Shown here one piece after another: positions 25,946-35,025 of a stretch of DNA of 64,000 nucleotides. Within the stretch, counting starts at the first letter, position 1; every line of letters starts with the position of its first letter. The translations under genes were made by a program, and so were the position numbers. The notes below the pieces were generated by a model that was given only the letters and a program-made list of their open reading frames with translations, was not told the DNA's origin and did no database searches. Location of the stretch: positions 248,001 through 312,000 of the forward strand of contig NZ_MVHC01000003.1 in the NCBI RefSeq assembly GCF_002086455.1. Reading direction: 5' to 3'. Source of the DNA: Mycolicibacter algericus DSM 45454 (GTDB lineage: Bacteria; Actinomycetota; Actinomycetes; Mycobacteriales; Mycobacteriaceae).

Positions 25946-26725
25946 GTGGCTGCCATCGAGGAGTTCGCCCGACGCGCGACGCTAGGCCGCTCGGTGCGCC
26001 TGCTGAACCGGTTCCGCTACGAGCAGCGCGATCCGGCCCGGTTCTACGGCGCGCTGGCCGGTGACACCGCGAACCTGGTCACCGACCTGTGGCGGGGCCT
26101 GCGCGGCGACGATCCGGCCGGCAGGACGGTGCTCGACGTCGGTGGCGGGCCGGGGTACTTCGCCACCGCGTTCGCCGAGGCCGGCCTGCGTTATGTCGGG
26201 GTCGAGCCGGACCCCCGAGAAGTACACGCGATGCATGCGATGCAGGCGGCCGGTTCCGCTTCGCCCACCGGTGCCCTCGTCCGCGCCTCCGGGATGGCGT
26301 TGCCGTTCGCCGACGACAGCGTCGACATCTGCCTGTCCTCCAACGTGGCCGAGCATGTACCGCGGCCCTGGCGGCTCGGCGCGGAGATGCTACGGGTCAC
26401 CCGGCCCGGCGGGCTGGTGGTGCTGTCATACACAGTGTGGCTGGGTCCGTTCGGCGGCCATGAGATGGGCTTGAGCCACTATCTGGGTGGGCACCGGGCC
26501 GCCCGGCGCTACACCCGACGCCACGGCCACCCACCCAAGAACAACTACGGTTCGTCGCTGTTCGCGGTGTCGGCCGCCGATGGCCTGGACTGGGCCCGCC
26601 ACACCGGCGCGCTCGTCGCGGCTTTCCCCCGCTATCACCCCCGATGGGCGTGGCCGATTACCGCGGTGCCCGGTGTTCGCGAGTTCCTGGTGAGCAACCT
26701 GGTGCTGGTAATGCAGCCCCGCTGA
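25946..26725 (+). CDS. SAM-dependent methyltransferase (Rv0224c type)
   Basis: 259 residues with a class I Rossmann methyltransferase core: motif I VLDVGGGPGYFA (about 62-73), an acidic residue in VGVEPD, and CLSSNVAEHVPRPW as the motif IV region. The C-terminal part with the ARRYTRRHGHPPKNNYG segment is typical of the mycobacterial group. The natural substrate is unknown. Start GTG 25946 gives the expected length (M. tuberculosis about 254 residues). The divergent glycosyltransferase suggests a shared glycolipid pathway. Confidence 0.88.
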   Translation: MAAIEEFARRATLGRSVRLLNRFRYEQRDPARFYGALAGDTANLVTDLWRGLRGDDPAGRTVLDVGGGPGYFATAFAEAGLRYVGVEPDPREVHAMHAMQAAGSASPTGALVRASGMALPFADDSVDICLSSNVAEHVPRPWRLGAEMLRVTRPGGLVVLSYTVWLGPFGGHEMGLSHYLGGHRAARRYTRRHGHPPKNNYGSSLFAVSAADGLDWARHTGALVAAFPRYHPRWAWPITAVPGVREFLVSNLVLVMQPR

Positions 26726-26735
26726 TCCCATTGAC

Positions 26736-26749
26736 TGCAACGTGTTCTA
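26736..26749. promoter_or_regulatory. KstR-type operator upstream of the aldehyde dehydrogenase
   Basis: TGCAACGTGTTCTA fits the TnnAACnnGTTnnA core of the cholesterol-responsive TetR repressor KstR and differs little from the common TAGAACGTGTTCTA. It lies 85 nt upstream of the start at 26834. Confidence 0.65.
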
Positions 26750-26780
26750 ATCCGCCCGTCGGCTAGGTAGGGTGTGCGCC

Positions 26781-26837
26781 ATGACCGCTGCCGACGAGGC
26801 GGAGCGCAGCGACGAGGAGGAGCAGCGAAAATCATGA
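26781..26837 (+). repeat. MIRU-like element overlapping the aldehyde dehydrogenase start
   Basis: The sequence encodes an 18-residue acidic peptide (MTAADEAERSDEEEQRKS) whose TGA overlaps the ATG of the next gene as ATGA. Composition (GACGAGG, GAGCGCAGCG, GAGGAGGAGCAGCG) and start-stop overlap match mycobacterial interspersed repetitive units, which sit between genes and couple their translation. Its GAGGAGGAG also serves as the ribosome site for the dehydrogenase. Confidence 0.6.
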
Positions 26838-28306
26838 CCGTGAGCACCGCGACCGAATACGACACCCTGTTCATCGGCGGCAAGTGGACCGCCCCGGCCA
26901 CCGACCAGGTGATCGAAGTCCACTCGCCGGCCACCGGCGAGTACGTCGGCAAGGTGCCGCTGGCCACCAAGGACGACGTTGATAACGCAGTTGCGGCGGC
27001 CCGTCGAGCGTTCGACTCCGGACCGTGGCCGTCGACGCCGCCGGCCGAGCGGGCCGCGGTCATCGCCGCCGCGATCAAGCTGATGGAGGAGCGCAAGGAG
27101 CTGTTCACCAGCCTGTTGGCCGCCGAGACGGGCCAGCCGCCGACGGGGGTGGAGACCATGCACTGGATGAGCTCCATCGGTGCACTGAACTTCTTCGCCG
27201 GCCCCGCGGTCGACGAGGTCAGCTGGGAAGAGGTCCGCACCGGCGCCTACGGGCAGACCCTGGTGCGCCGCGAGCCGCTGGGTGTGGTCGGTGCGATCGT
27301 CGCCTGGAACGTGCCGCTGTTCCTGGCGGTCAACAAGCTGGGCCCGGCGCTGCTGGCCGGCTGCACGGTGGTGCTCAAGCCGGCCGCCGAGACGCCGTTG
27401 AGCGCCAACGCGCTGGCGCAGGTGTTCGCCGACGCAGGCTTGCCGGAAGGGGTGTTGTCGGTGGTGCCGGGCGGGGCCGAGACCGGCCAGGCATTGACCT
27501 CCAACCCGGACGTGGACATCTTCTCCTTCACCGGCAGCTCGGCCGTCGGCAAGGAGATCGGTAAACGCGCCGCGGAGCTGCTCAAGCCGTGCACGCTGGA
27601 ACTCGGCGGCAAGTCGGCGGCGATCATGCTGCCCGACGTCGACCTGGCGTCGGCGATCCCGATGCTGGTGTTCTCCGGGATCATGAACACCGGGCAGGCC
27701 TGCGTGGCCCAGACCCGCATCCTGGCGCCGCGGTCGCGCTACGAGGAGATCGTGGAGGCGATTAAGAACTTCGTCACCGCCTTGCCGGTCGGACTGCCGG
27801 ATGACCCGGCCGCCCAGATCGGTGCGCTGATCACCGAGAAGCAACGGGAGCGGGTCGAGTCCTACATCGCCAAGGGCATCGAAGAGGGTGCCCGGCTGGT
27901 CTGCGGCGGCGGCCGCCCCGCGGGTCTGGACGCCGGCTTCTTCGTCGAGCCGACCGTGTTCGCCGACGTGGATAACTCCATGACCATTGCCCAGGAGGAG
28001 ATCTTCGGGCCGGTGCTGTCCATCATCGGCTACGACACCGAGGAGGAGGCGATCGCGATCGCCAACGACTCGGTGTACGGGCTGGCCGGCAGCGTGTGGA
28101 CGACTGATGTCCCGCACGGGATCGAGGTCGCGAGCAAGATCCGCACCGGGACCTACGGCATCAACTGGTACGCCTTCGACCCGTGCTGCCCGTTCGGCGG
28201 CTACAAGAACTCCGGGATCGGCCGGGAGAACGGCAAGGAGGGCGTCGAGCACTTCACGCAGCAGAAGAGCGTGCTGATGCCGATGGGATACACGCTGGAG
28301 AGCTGA
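26834..28306 (+). CDS. aldehyde dehydrogenase (Rv0223c type)
   Basis: 490 residues of the NAD(P)-dependent aldehyde dehydrogenase superfamily. The general base is Glu256 in LELGGKSAAIM and the nucleophile Cys290 in NTGQACVAQTR; the C-terminal FGGYKNSGIGRENG signature is present. It oxidises an aldehyde to the acid; a KstR-type box upstream points to steroid or side-chain catabolism, but the substrate is not known. ATG 26834 follows GAGGAGGAG and overlaps the stop of the MIRU-like mini-ORF. Confidence 0.92.
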   Translation: MTVSTATEYDTLFIGGKWTAPATDQVIEVHSPATGEYVGKVPLATKDDVDNAVAAARRAFDSGPWPSTPPAERAAVIAAAIKLMEERKELFTSLLAAETGQPPTGVETMHWMSSIGALNFFAGPAVDEVSWEEVRTGAYGQTLVRREPLGVVGAIVAWNVPLFLAVNKLGPALLAGCTVVLKPAAETPLSANALAQVFADAGLPEGVLSVVPGGAETGQALTSNPDVDIFSFTGSSAVGKEIGKRAAELLKPCTLELGGKSAAIMLPDVDLASAIPMLVFSGIMNTGQACVAQTRILAPRSRYEEIVEAIKNFVTALPVGLPDDPAAQIGALITEKQRERVESYIAKGIEEGARLVCGGGRPAGLDAGFFVEPTVFADVDNSMTIAQEEIFGPVLSIIGYDTEEEAIAIANDSVYGLAGSVWTTDVPHGIEVASKIRTGTYGINWYAFDPCCPFGGYKNSGIGRENGKEGVEHFTQQKSVLMPMGYTLES

Positions 28307-28338
28307 TCTCGGCTCCCGTTGACGCAACGGTAAGCCCC

Positions 28339-28350
28339 TATACTGCCGTC
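28339..28350 (+). promoter_or_regulatory. -10 element of a probable leaderless transcript
   Basis: TATACT (28339-28344) ends 6 nt before the GTG at 28351, so transcription should begin at or beside the start codon. A TTGACG at 28319-28324 is present, but its 14-nt spacing is too short for a standard -35, so the -10 probably acts mostly alone. Confidence 0.5.
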
Positions 28351-29127
28351 GTGGGAGTTCTGGTCTGGTTCGCGCCGTGGGCGGTGTACTGGGTGCTGGC
28401 GGGAAATGCGCCGCTGTCGATCGCGGCGTTGGTGGCGCTGACCGTTGCGGTCGCGGTCATGGTGGGCGACCGCGAGTCGTCGGCCCGGCCACTGGGGGTC
28501 GGGGCCGTTGCGACTTTCGCGGTGCTGGCGGTGCTGGCGGTGCTGCCGCTGGCGAATTGGGCGCAGCGGTGGGCGCTACCGCTGAGTTTCGCCGCCCTGT
28601 TCGCGGTGTTGCTGACCAGCACGCTGCTGGGCAAGTCGGTGGTGGCCGACGTCGCGAAGTCGGATCTGCCCGAGGCGGTGGTGCAGACGGAGCTGTTCGC
28701 CCCGGTGGTGAACCGGCTGACGTGGATCTGGCTGGCGACGCTTGCGGCGATGTCGGTATCGGCGGCGATCCCTCCGGTCGCGGTGTCGGACGCCACGCTG
28801 CACCACCCGGGTTCCCCGCTGACCTACCTGTGCTACTGGGTGATCCCGTTCGGAATCCTGGCCGTGGCGGCGGTCGCCTCGCGCATCCTGGTGGATCGCA
28901 TGACCGCCGGTTTCGGTGACGCGGTGCGCAAGACCAGCTTCGTCGCCTTCGTCGACCTGGAGATCGATCAGCTGTACTACCTGGCTCAAGAACACGCCAA
29001 CCGTGAGGTCGGCCCGGGCCAGGAGGCCTACAACGTCACCGTCGGCGCGAAGGGAACAGCATTGGTCGGTGACGAGACCCGGGTGTCGTGGCCGTCCACG
29101 TACAAGGTTCGGCAACTCAGCCGTTGA
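28351..29127 (+). CDS. hypothetical polytopic membrane protein
   Basis: 258 residues with about six transmembrane helices in the first 195, then a cytoplasmic C-terminal tail of about 60 residues (DLEIDQLYYLAQEHANREVGPGQEAYNV and after). I do not recognise the family and see no catalytic or metal motif. GTG 28351 lies at the predicted transcription start, so no ribosome site is expected; the longer frame upstream lies inside the aldehyde dehydrogenase gene. Its 3' end overlaps the convergent hypothetical gene by 11 nt. Confidence 0.7.
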   Translation: MGVLVWFAPWAVYWVLAGNAPLSIAALVALTVAVAVMVGDRESSARPLGVGAVATFAVLAVLAVLPLANWAQRWALPLSFAALFAVLLTSTLLGKSVVADVAKSDLPEAVVQTELFAPVVNRLTWIWLATLAAMSVSAAIPPVAVSDATLHHPGSPLTYLCYWVIPFGILAVAAVASRILVDRMTAGFGDAVRKTSFVAFVDLEIDQLYYLAQEHANREVGPGQEAYNVTVGAKGTALVGDETRVSWPSTYKVRQLSR

Positions 29128-29614
29128 GTCGATGGCGGCGGTGCTCGATGCAGCGTCCCACCTCGGCGCGGTAATAGTCCTCGTCGAATCCGCCGGCGGT
29201 GAAGAGCCGCGCGCCAAGGCGGTCCCGCAATTCATCGGTGTCGACGTCGGCGCCGGTGGCGTTAGCGAGCACCCAGTCGACGGCGGCTTCACTGCCCTGC
29301 GCCCGGCAGATCCGGTCGGCCTGCCGAGCGGCGGCTCCCCTGTGAAACCTGGCGAATCCGGCTTTGCTCCACACTCGGATCTCCCGGGCCTCCAGGTCGA
29401 GCAGTTCGCGCAGCACCGACAGCGGACCATCCGGCACGGTTTTGAACGGGGCGGCGTCGGCGAATGCCAGCGCGCCGTCGGGCCGCCGGATCCGCTCGAC
29501 GTCAGGTTCCACCACCACCGCGCCGCGGCCCTCGGCCAGCTCGTGGGCCCACCGGACGATGGTGTAGCCGTGGTCGGGCAGCCGGTACTTGCGGGTGTGG
29601 GTGTCCACAGCCAT
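29117..29614 (-). CDS. hypothetical protein, about 165 residues
   Basis: A soluble, mildly acidic protein without signal peptide, membrane segment or recognisable motif. The first part (about 1-75) looks mixed alpha/beta; the second half is rich in Arg/Ala/Asp and probably helical (RGAAARQADRICRAQGSEAAVDWVL). It is convergent with the hypothetical membrane protein (11-nt overlap) and starts 29 nt downstream of the FadE5-like stop in the same direction, so it may share that transcript. Function unknown. Confidence 0.6.
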   Translation of the reverse strand: MAVDTHTRKYRLPDHGYTIVRWAHELAEGRGAVVVEPDVERIRRPDGALAFADAAPFKTVPDGPLSVLRELLDLEAREIRVWSKAGFARFHRGAAARQADRICRAQGSEAAVDWVLANATGADVDTDELRDRLGARLFTAGGFDEDYYRAEVGRCIEHRRHRLNG

Positions 29615-29643
29615 CGAGGGTAGTGCCCCCGGTGAGCGCGTGA

Positions 29644-31491
29644 TCAGAACGCGTCCTCGCTCAGATCCATCACAGCCAGGTCGTCGTTTTCGACGATGCG
29701 CCGCTCCGCACTGAGCCGGGGCAGCACGTTGGCGGCGAAAAACGTTGCGGCGGTAACTTTTCCAGCGTAGAAGTCCCGGTCGCCATCGGTGACGTCACCC
29801 TCGAGCGCGCCGAGCGCGATCTCGGCCTGCCGCAGCAACAGCCAGCCGATCACCAGATCCCCCACGGCCAGCAGGAACCGCACCGATTCCAGGCCGACGC
29901 GGTAAAGCTCGCGGGGCTCCTGCTGTGACCCCATCAGGTATCCGGTCATGGCGGCGGCCATCGCCCGCACGTCGTCGAGTGCGGCGGCCAGCAGCTTGCG
30001 GGCGTCGGCCAGCTCCGAACGCGCATCGCCGCTGTCGAGGAACTCCTCGATCTGGGTGACCAGATGGCCGAGCGCCACGCCGCGGTCACGCGCGATCTTG
30101 CGGAAGAAGAAGTCCTGCGCCTGGATGGCCGTGGTGCCCTCGTAGAGGCTGTCGATCTTGGCGTCGCGGATGTACTGCTCGATCGGGTAGTCCTGCAGGA
30201 AGCCCGATCCGCCGAAGGTCTGCAGTGATTCGGTCAGGTACTGATACGCCCGTTCCGAGCCGACGCCTTTGACGATCGGCAGCAGCAGGTCGTTGACCCG
30301 CTCGGCGAGTTCGGCGTCGGCACCCGAGACCAGCGTCGCCACCGACGGGTTCTGGTGGGCCGCGGTGTAGAGGTACAACGCCCGCATCCCCTCGGCGTAC
30401 ACCTTCTGCATCATCAGGGCTCGCCGCACATCCGGGTGGTGAATGATGGTCACCCGAGGCGCGGTCTTGTCGGTCATCTGGGTCAGGTCCGCGCCCTGGA
30501 TACGGGTCCTGGCATATTCCAGTGCGTTGAGATATCCGGTGGACAGGGTGGCGATCGCTTTGGTGCCCACCATCATTCGGGCGTACTCGATGACGTGGAA
30601 CATCTGGGCGATACCGTTTCTGGTGTCGCCCACCAGCCAGCCCTTCGCCGGGATGTCATGCTGGCCGAAGGTCAGTTCGCAGGTGGTTGAGACCTTCAGT
30701 CCCATCTTGTGTTCCAATCCGGTGACGAACACCCCGTTGCGCTCGCCCGGTTCGCCGGTCTCGGGATCGGGTAGGTACTTGGGCACCAGAAACAGGCTGA
30801 GCCCCTTGGTTCCCGGCCCGGCGCCCTCGGGTCGGGCCAGGGTCATGTGCATGATGTTCTCGAACAGATCGTCACTGTCGCCGTTGGTGATGAACCGCTT
30901 GACGCCGTCGATGTGCCAGCTGCCGTCGGGCTGCTCGATCGCCTTGGTGCGGCCGGCCCCCACATCAGAGCCGGCATCCGGCTCCGTTAATACCATGGTG
31001 GCGCCCCAGTTCCGGTCGATCGCCATGGCCGCCCAGTGCCGCTGCTGCTCGTTGCCCAGGCCGTAGAGGATATTGGCGAAGATCGGACCGGCCATGAACA
31101 TGAACACCGCCGGGTTGGCGCCCAGCACCAGTTCGTTGATCGCCCAGGAAACCATCGCCGGCGCCGGCACCCCGCCGACATCCTCGGCCAGGCCGATCCG
31201 GAACCACTCGCCTTCCTGCCAGGCCCGCAGCGACGCCTTGAACGGCTCCGGCAGCGCGACGGTGTGGCTGGCGGGATCGAATACCGGTGGATGGCGGTCG
31301 CTCTCGGCGAATGACTCGGCCACCGGCCCTTCGGCGAGCCGGGCGGCTTCGGCCAGCATCTGGCGCACCGTGTCGCCGTCGAGGTCACCGAAGGCGCCTC
31401 CGGACTGCGCGGGATCCAGGCACTGCTCCAAACCGAGCAGCTCGAACAGGTTGAATTCCAGGTCGCGGACGTTGCTCTTGTAGTGACCCAT
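29644..31491 (-). CDS. acyl-CoA dehydrogenase, FadE5-like
   Basis: 615 residues, the long type of acyl-CoA dehydrogenase with an extra C-terminal domain, very close to M. tuberculosis FadE5 over its whole length ([10 protein letters not shown] start, [22 protein letters not shown] flavin region, [36 protein letters not shown] with the active-site Glu in YEGT). FadE5 oxidises a broad range of acyl-CoAs to enoyl-CoAs using FAD. In M. tuberculosis fadE5 sits beside fabG4/fadA2; those are absent here, so this may be a paralogue. Start ATG 31491. Confidence 0.9.
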   Translation of the reverse strand: MGHYKSNVRDLEFNLFELLGLEQCLDPAQSGGAFGDLDGDTVRQMLAEAARLAEGPVAESFAESDRHPPVFDPASHTVALPEPFKASLRAWQEGEWFRIGLAEDVGGVPAPAMVSWAINELVLGANPAVFMFMAGPIFANILYGLGNEQQRHWAAMAIDRNWGATMVLTEPDAGSDVGAGRTKAIEQPDGSWHIDGVKRFITNGDSDDLFENIMHMTLARPEGAGPGTKGLSLFLVPKYLPDPETGEPGERNGVFVTGLEHKMGLKVSTTCELTFGQHDIPAKGWLVGDTRNGIAQMFHVIEYARMMVGTKAIATLSTGYLNALEYARTRIQGADLTQMTDKTAPRVTIIHHPDVRRALMMQKVYAEGMRALYLYTAAHQNPSVATLVSGADAELAERVNDLLLPIVKGVGSERAYQYLTESLQTFGGSGFLQDYPIEQYIRDAKIDSLYEGTTAIQAQDFFFRKIARDRGVALGHLVTQIEEFLDSGDARSELADARKLLAAALDDVRAMAAAMTGYLMGSQQEPRELYRVGLESVRFLLAVGDLVIGWLLLRQAEIALGALEGDVTDGDRDFYAGKVTAATFFAANVLPRLSAERRIVENDDLAVMDLSEDAF

Positions 31492-31578
31492 GGGTCAAGC
31501 ATGCCCTTCGACGCGCGTCGAGTTCCGGGCTTTCAGCGCATCTCGGCCCCTGAACCGCCACGGGGTCCGGGCCGGGCT

Positions 31579-32445
31579 TCAGCTGTCGAGCACCTGCGCC
31601 ACCCTGGCCTCGACATCGCCGAGGTCGCTCAGGTCGATCCCGAAGCGCTCGGCCAGAGCGTTACAGACCTGCGCGACGTCGTCGAAGCGCACCCGTTCGG
31701 TGCCGCCGCGGGAGTGAATGGTCAGGTTGCGGCCGCGCAGGTTCACCCGGGCGTCGTCGGTAACCCGTGCTGCGCTGAGCCCGGCGACGAAGTTCGACTC
31801 CGGGTAGGTCGACACATACCAACTGCCCACCTGCATGTCGATCAGCGGCCGCGGCTGCAAGCCGAAGGTGTACAGCGGCCGCCAGGTCGCACCGAGCTGC
31901 GTTTCCAGTACATAGCCGCTCGCGTGGCCGCGCAGCCGGAACGGCTCGTGGGGTGTCTGCTGGACTTCGTCGGCGACCAGGCGGATCGGTGATGTCAGTG
32001 TCTGTCCGCCGAATCCGACATCGGCCAGGTACGGCTCGTCGCAGCCCGGGATGCGCACCGCCAGGGCCTGGTGGGTCTCCGGGTGCGGCGGGCCGTCGAG
32101 CCCGTCCGGGTTCATCCACACCACCCGCCCCGCCAGCCGCTCGACTCCGAACCCGAGTGCGCGCAGCACGCCGAGCAGCAGGCCGTTCTGCTCATAGCAG
32201 TAGCCGCCACGGCGCCGCGTGACCAGCTTGGCGGTCAGCGCCGGCAGGCTCAGATCGACCACCGGCACACCCATCAAGGGGTCGAGGTTCTCGAACGGGA
32301 TGCGGCGGACGTGCGCGGCCACCAATCCGGTCAATGTCTGCAACGTCGGCTCGGTACCGCCGCGATATGCCACCCGGTCGAAGTACGCCCGCAGATCGAA
32401 ACGCGACTCCCCCGACTGCCAGTCCATTTCGCCGATGTTATCCAC
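31579..32445 (-). CDS. nat: arylamine N-acetyltransferase
   Basis: About 288 residues with the NAT catalytic triad Cys83 (RRGGYCYEQN), His125 (ETHQAL) and Asp142 (YLADVGFGGQ). It transfers acyl groups from CoA thioesters; in mycobacteria propionyl-CoA from sterol breakdown is a natural donor. GTG 32445 has GAGG 5 nt upstream; GTG 32451 is the alternative. In M. tuberculosis nat lies in the KstR-controlled hsa operon. Here it is divergent from plsC-fadD12, with a KstR-type box 32 nt upstream of its start, so the link to sterol catabolism appears kept in a different location. Confidence 0.92.
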   Translation of the reverse strand: MDNIGEMDWQSGESRFDLRAYFDRVAYRGGTEPTLQTLTGLVAAHVRRIPFENLDPLMGVPVVDLSLPALTAKLVTRRRGGYCYEQNGLLLGVLRALGFGVERLAGRVVWMNPDGLDGPPHPETHQALAVRIPGCDEPYLADVGFGGQTLTSPIRLVADEVQQTPHEPFRLRGHASGYVLETQLGATWRPLYTFGLQPRPLIDMQVGSWYVSTYPESNFVAGLSAARVTDDARVNLRGRNLTIHSRGGTERVRFDDVAQVCNALAERFGIDLSDLGDVEARVAQVLDS

Positions 32446-32476
32446 GGCCACCTCAAGCCGGTAACATGGGCAAAAC

Positions 32477-32490
32477 TAGAACACGTTTCA
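32477..32490. promoter_or_regulatory. KstR-type operator between nat and plsC
   Basis: TAGAACACGTTTCA fits TnnAACnnGTTnnA. It is centred between the divergent starts of nat (32445) and the PlsC gene (32506), placed so that one repressor could act on both directions. Confidence 0.6.
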
Positions 32491-32505
32491 ATTGAGGGGG
32501 CCGTG

Positions 32506-33327
32506 GTGGACACACCCGACAGCGACTGGTCTGAGGACGTGCCCGGGCCCATCACCAAGTGGGATCCGGGCCTGACCGAACGAGTGATGGGGCTGCTGCG
32601 GCCGCTGATCAAGGGGTATCACCGCTCCGAGGTGCGGGGCCTGGACTCGTTCCCGAACGGCGGCGCCCTGGTGGTCTCCAACCACTCCGGTGGGCTGTTT
32701 GCGATGGACGTGCCGGTGTTCGCCACCGGCTTCTACGACAAATTCGGCTACGAGCGTCCGGTCTACACGCTCAGCCACGACATCATCTTCACCGGGGCCA
32801 CTGCCGACTTCTTCCGCAAGACCGGCTTCATCCCGGCCAACCACGCCAACGCCGACGAGGCACTGCGCTCCGGTGGCGTGGTGGTGGTCTTCCCCGGCGG
32901 CGACTATGACGTCTACCGGCCCACGCTGGAAGAGAACAAGATCGACTTCGCCGGCCGCAAAGGCTACATCCGGGCGGCGATCAACGCGGGTGTGCCGCTC
33001 GTGCCGGCGGTGGGGATCGGCGGACAGCAGAGCCAGTTCTATCTCTCCCGCGGCACCGGAGTCGCCAAAGCGCTGCGACTGGACAAGCTGATGCGGGTCA
33101 AGATCCTGCCGATCTCGTTCGGCTTCCCCTTCGGGTTGTCCGCGGTGCTGCCGATCAACCTGCCGCTGCCGACCAAGATCGTCATGCAGGTGTGCGAGCC
33201 GATCGACATCGTCGCCGAGTTCGGTGAGGATCCCGACATTGACGTCGTCGACGCCTACGTGCGCTCCGTCATGCAGGACGCACTCGACAAGCTCGCGGCC
33301 GAACGCCGCCTCCCAGTCCTGGGCTGA
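32506..33327 (+). CDS. lysophospholipid acyltransferase family protein (PlsC-like, Rv1428c type)
   Basis: About 273 residues with the glycerolipid acyltransferase fold. The expected HX4D catalytic block appears as NHSGGLFAMD (His and Asp four apart), followed by FFRKTGFIPAN and the substrate-binding FPGGDYD. It probably esterifies glycerol-phosphate or a related acceptor at the membrane. GTG 32506 or 32503 are possible; GAGGGGG at 32494-32500 favours either. fadD12 begins 5 nt after its stop, so an activated acyl chain can be handed over directly. Order and strand match Rv1428c-Rv1427c. Confidence 0.88.
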   Translation: MDTPDSDWSEDVPGPITKWDPGLTERVMGLLRPLIKGYHRSEVRGLDSFPNGGALVVSNHSGGLFAMDVPVFATGFYDKFGYERPVYTLSHDIIFTGATADFFRKTGFIPANHANADEALRSGGVVVVFPGGDYDVYRPTLEENKIDFAGRKGYIRAAINAGVPLVPAVGIGGQQSQFYLSRGTGVAKALRLDKLMRVKILPISFGFPFGLSAVLPINLPLPTKIVMQVCEPIDIVAEFGEDPDIDVVDAYVRSVMQDALDKLAAERRLPVLG

Positions 33328-33332
33328 GCGCA

Positions 33333-34970
33333 ATGGCCCCCGGACCGTTCGACCGGCTCGCGCGCATCGGATCGATGCTGCAAACCTTCGCCCGCGCCGG
33401 GCTGCTGGCGCCGCTGCGGCCCGACAAATACCTGCGGGTCGCCGCCGCGGCAGCCCGCGAGGGCGGTACCACCACCATCGGAATCGCGATGGCCGCACAA
33501 CGTTGCGGCGACCGTCCGGCGATCATCGATGAGCGCGGCAGCCTGAGCTACCGCGAGCTCGACCGGCGCTGTGATGCGCTGGCCGCCGGTCTGCAGCGGC
33601 TGCCCGGGCGGACGCCGCAGACGGTCGCGCTGATGTGCCGCAACCACCGCGGCTTCATCGAGGCGCTGGCCGCTGCCAATCGGATCGGCGCCGACGTACT
33701 GCTGCTCAACACCAGCTTCGCCGGACCGGCACTGGCCGAGGTCGTGGCCCGCGAAGGTGTCGACCTGATCTTCTACGACGAGGAGTTCGCCGCGGCGGTG
33801 GATCTGGCCGTGCCGGCCGAGTCCCGGTGCGTCCGGGTGGTGAGCTGGGCCGACTCCGACATCCCCGGGCTGACGGCGGATGACCTGATCGACGCCAACA
33901 CCGGGCAGCGCCCGGCCAAACCGGCCCGCACCGGCAGCCTGGTCATGCTCACCTCCGGAACCACCGGCACCCCGAAGGGCGCGCGGCGCTCCGGTCGCGG
34001 CGGCGGCGGGGTCGCCGATCTCGCGGCGATCTTCGACAGAATCCCTTGGCACACCGAGGAAACCGTGGTCATCGCTGCCCCGATGTTTCACGCCTGGGGG
34101 TTCTCGCAGCTAGCACTGGCGTTGACGATGGCCTGCACCATCGCAACCCGGCGGAAGTTCGACCCCGAGGCGACCCTGGCACTGGTGGAGTACAACGATG
34201 CGGCCGGATTATGCGTCGTGCCGGTCATGTTCGACCGGATCATGGCGTTGCCAGATGATGTCCGCGCCGAATACCCCTGCCGCTCGCTGCGGTTCGCGAC
34301 GGCGTCTGGCTCGCGGATGCGCCCGGACGTGGTGACGGCGTTCATGGACGCCTTCGGCGACGTCGTCTATAACAACTACAACGCAACCGAGGCCGGCATG
34401 ATCGCGCTGGCCACACCGGAAGACCTGCGCTATTCACCCGACACCGCGGGCCGGCCGGCGCCGGGCACCGAGATCCGGATCCTCGACCCCGATTTCGCCG
34501 AGGTGGCGGACGGTATCACCGGGCAGATCTTTGTGCGCAACTCGTCCCAGTTCGAGGGCTACACCGGTGGCGACTCCAAGCAGTTCCACGACGGTTTCAT
34601 GGCGTCCGGCGATCTGGGCTACTTCGACGCCACCGGAAGGCTTTTCGTGGTGGGCCGCGACGACGAGATGATCGTATCCGGCGGCGAGAACGTCTACCCG
34701 ATCGAGACCGAGAAGGCGCTCATCAGCCATGGCGCCGTCGCCGAGGCCGCCGTGATCGGCGTCGACGACGCCGACTACGGGCAGCGACTGGTGGCCTTCG
34801 TGGTGCTGGAGCCGGGCGCTTCGGCCACCCCCGATGAGCTCAAGCAGCACGTCCGCGACAACCTGGCCGGCTACAAGGTGCCGCGCGCCATCACCATCCT
34901 GGAGGCACTGCCGCGCAACAACACCGGCAAGGTGCTGCGACGCGAGTTGCAGGCGATGGCCGGCACCTGA
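33333..34970 (+). CDS. fadD12: FadD12-like fatty-acyl-CoA synthetase
   Basis: 545 residues of the acyl-adenylate-forming family. The ATP loop LTSGTTGTPKGARR, the YNNYNATEAG adenine motif and the hinge/catalytic region GDLGYFDATGRLFVVGRDDEMIVSGGENVYP are present, and the C-terminal catalytic lysine occurs in PRNNTGKVLRREL. It activates fatty acids to acyl-CoA (or acyl-adenylate) using ATP. It is directly behind plsC (5-nt gap), so both are likely read from the KstR-type promoter region. M. tuberculosis FadD12 (Rv1427c) has the same neighbours. Confidence 0.92.
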   Translation: MAPGPFDRLARIGSMLQTFARAGLLAPLRPDKYLRVAAAAAREGGTTTIGIAMAAQRCGDRPAIIDERGSLSYRELDRRCDALAAGLQRLPGRTPQTVALMCRNHRGFIEALAAANRIGADVLLLNTSFAGPALAEVVAREGVDLIFYDEEFAAAVDLAVPAESRCVRVVSWADSDIPGLTADDLIDANTGQRPAKPARTGSLVMLTSGTTGTPKGARRSGRGGGGVADLAAIFDRIPWHTEETVVIAAPMFHAWGFSQLALALTMACTIATRRKFDPEATLALVEYNDAAGLCVVPVMFDRIMALPDDVRAEYPCRSLRFATASGSRMRPDVVTAFMDAFGDVVYNNYNATEAGMIALATPEDLRYSPDTAGRPAPGTEIRILDPDFAEVADGITGQIFVRNSSQFEGYTGGDSKQFHDGFMASGDLGYFDATGRLFVVGRDDEMIVSGGENVYPIETEKALISHGAVAEAAVIGVDDADYGQRLVAFVVLEPGASATPDELKQHVRDNLAGYKVPRAITILEALPRNNTGKVLRRELQAMAGT

Positions 34971-35025
34971 TCCCATACCGTTGCACGCTCGGCGCATCGG
35001 GGTGAGTTTCTCCGGGCGATCCGAT

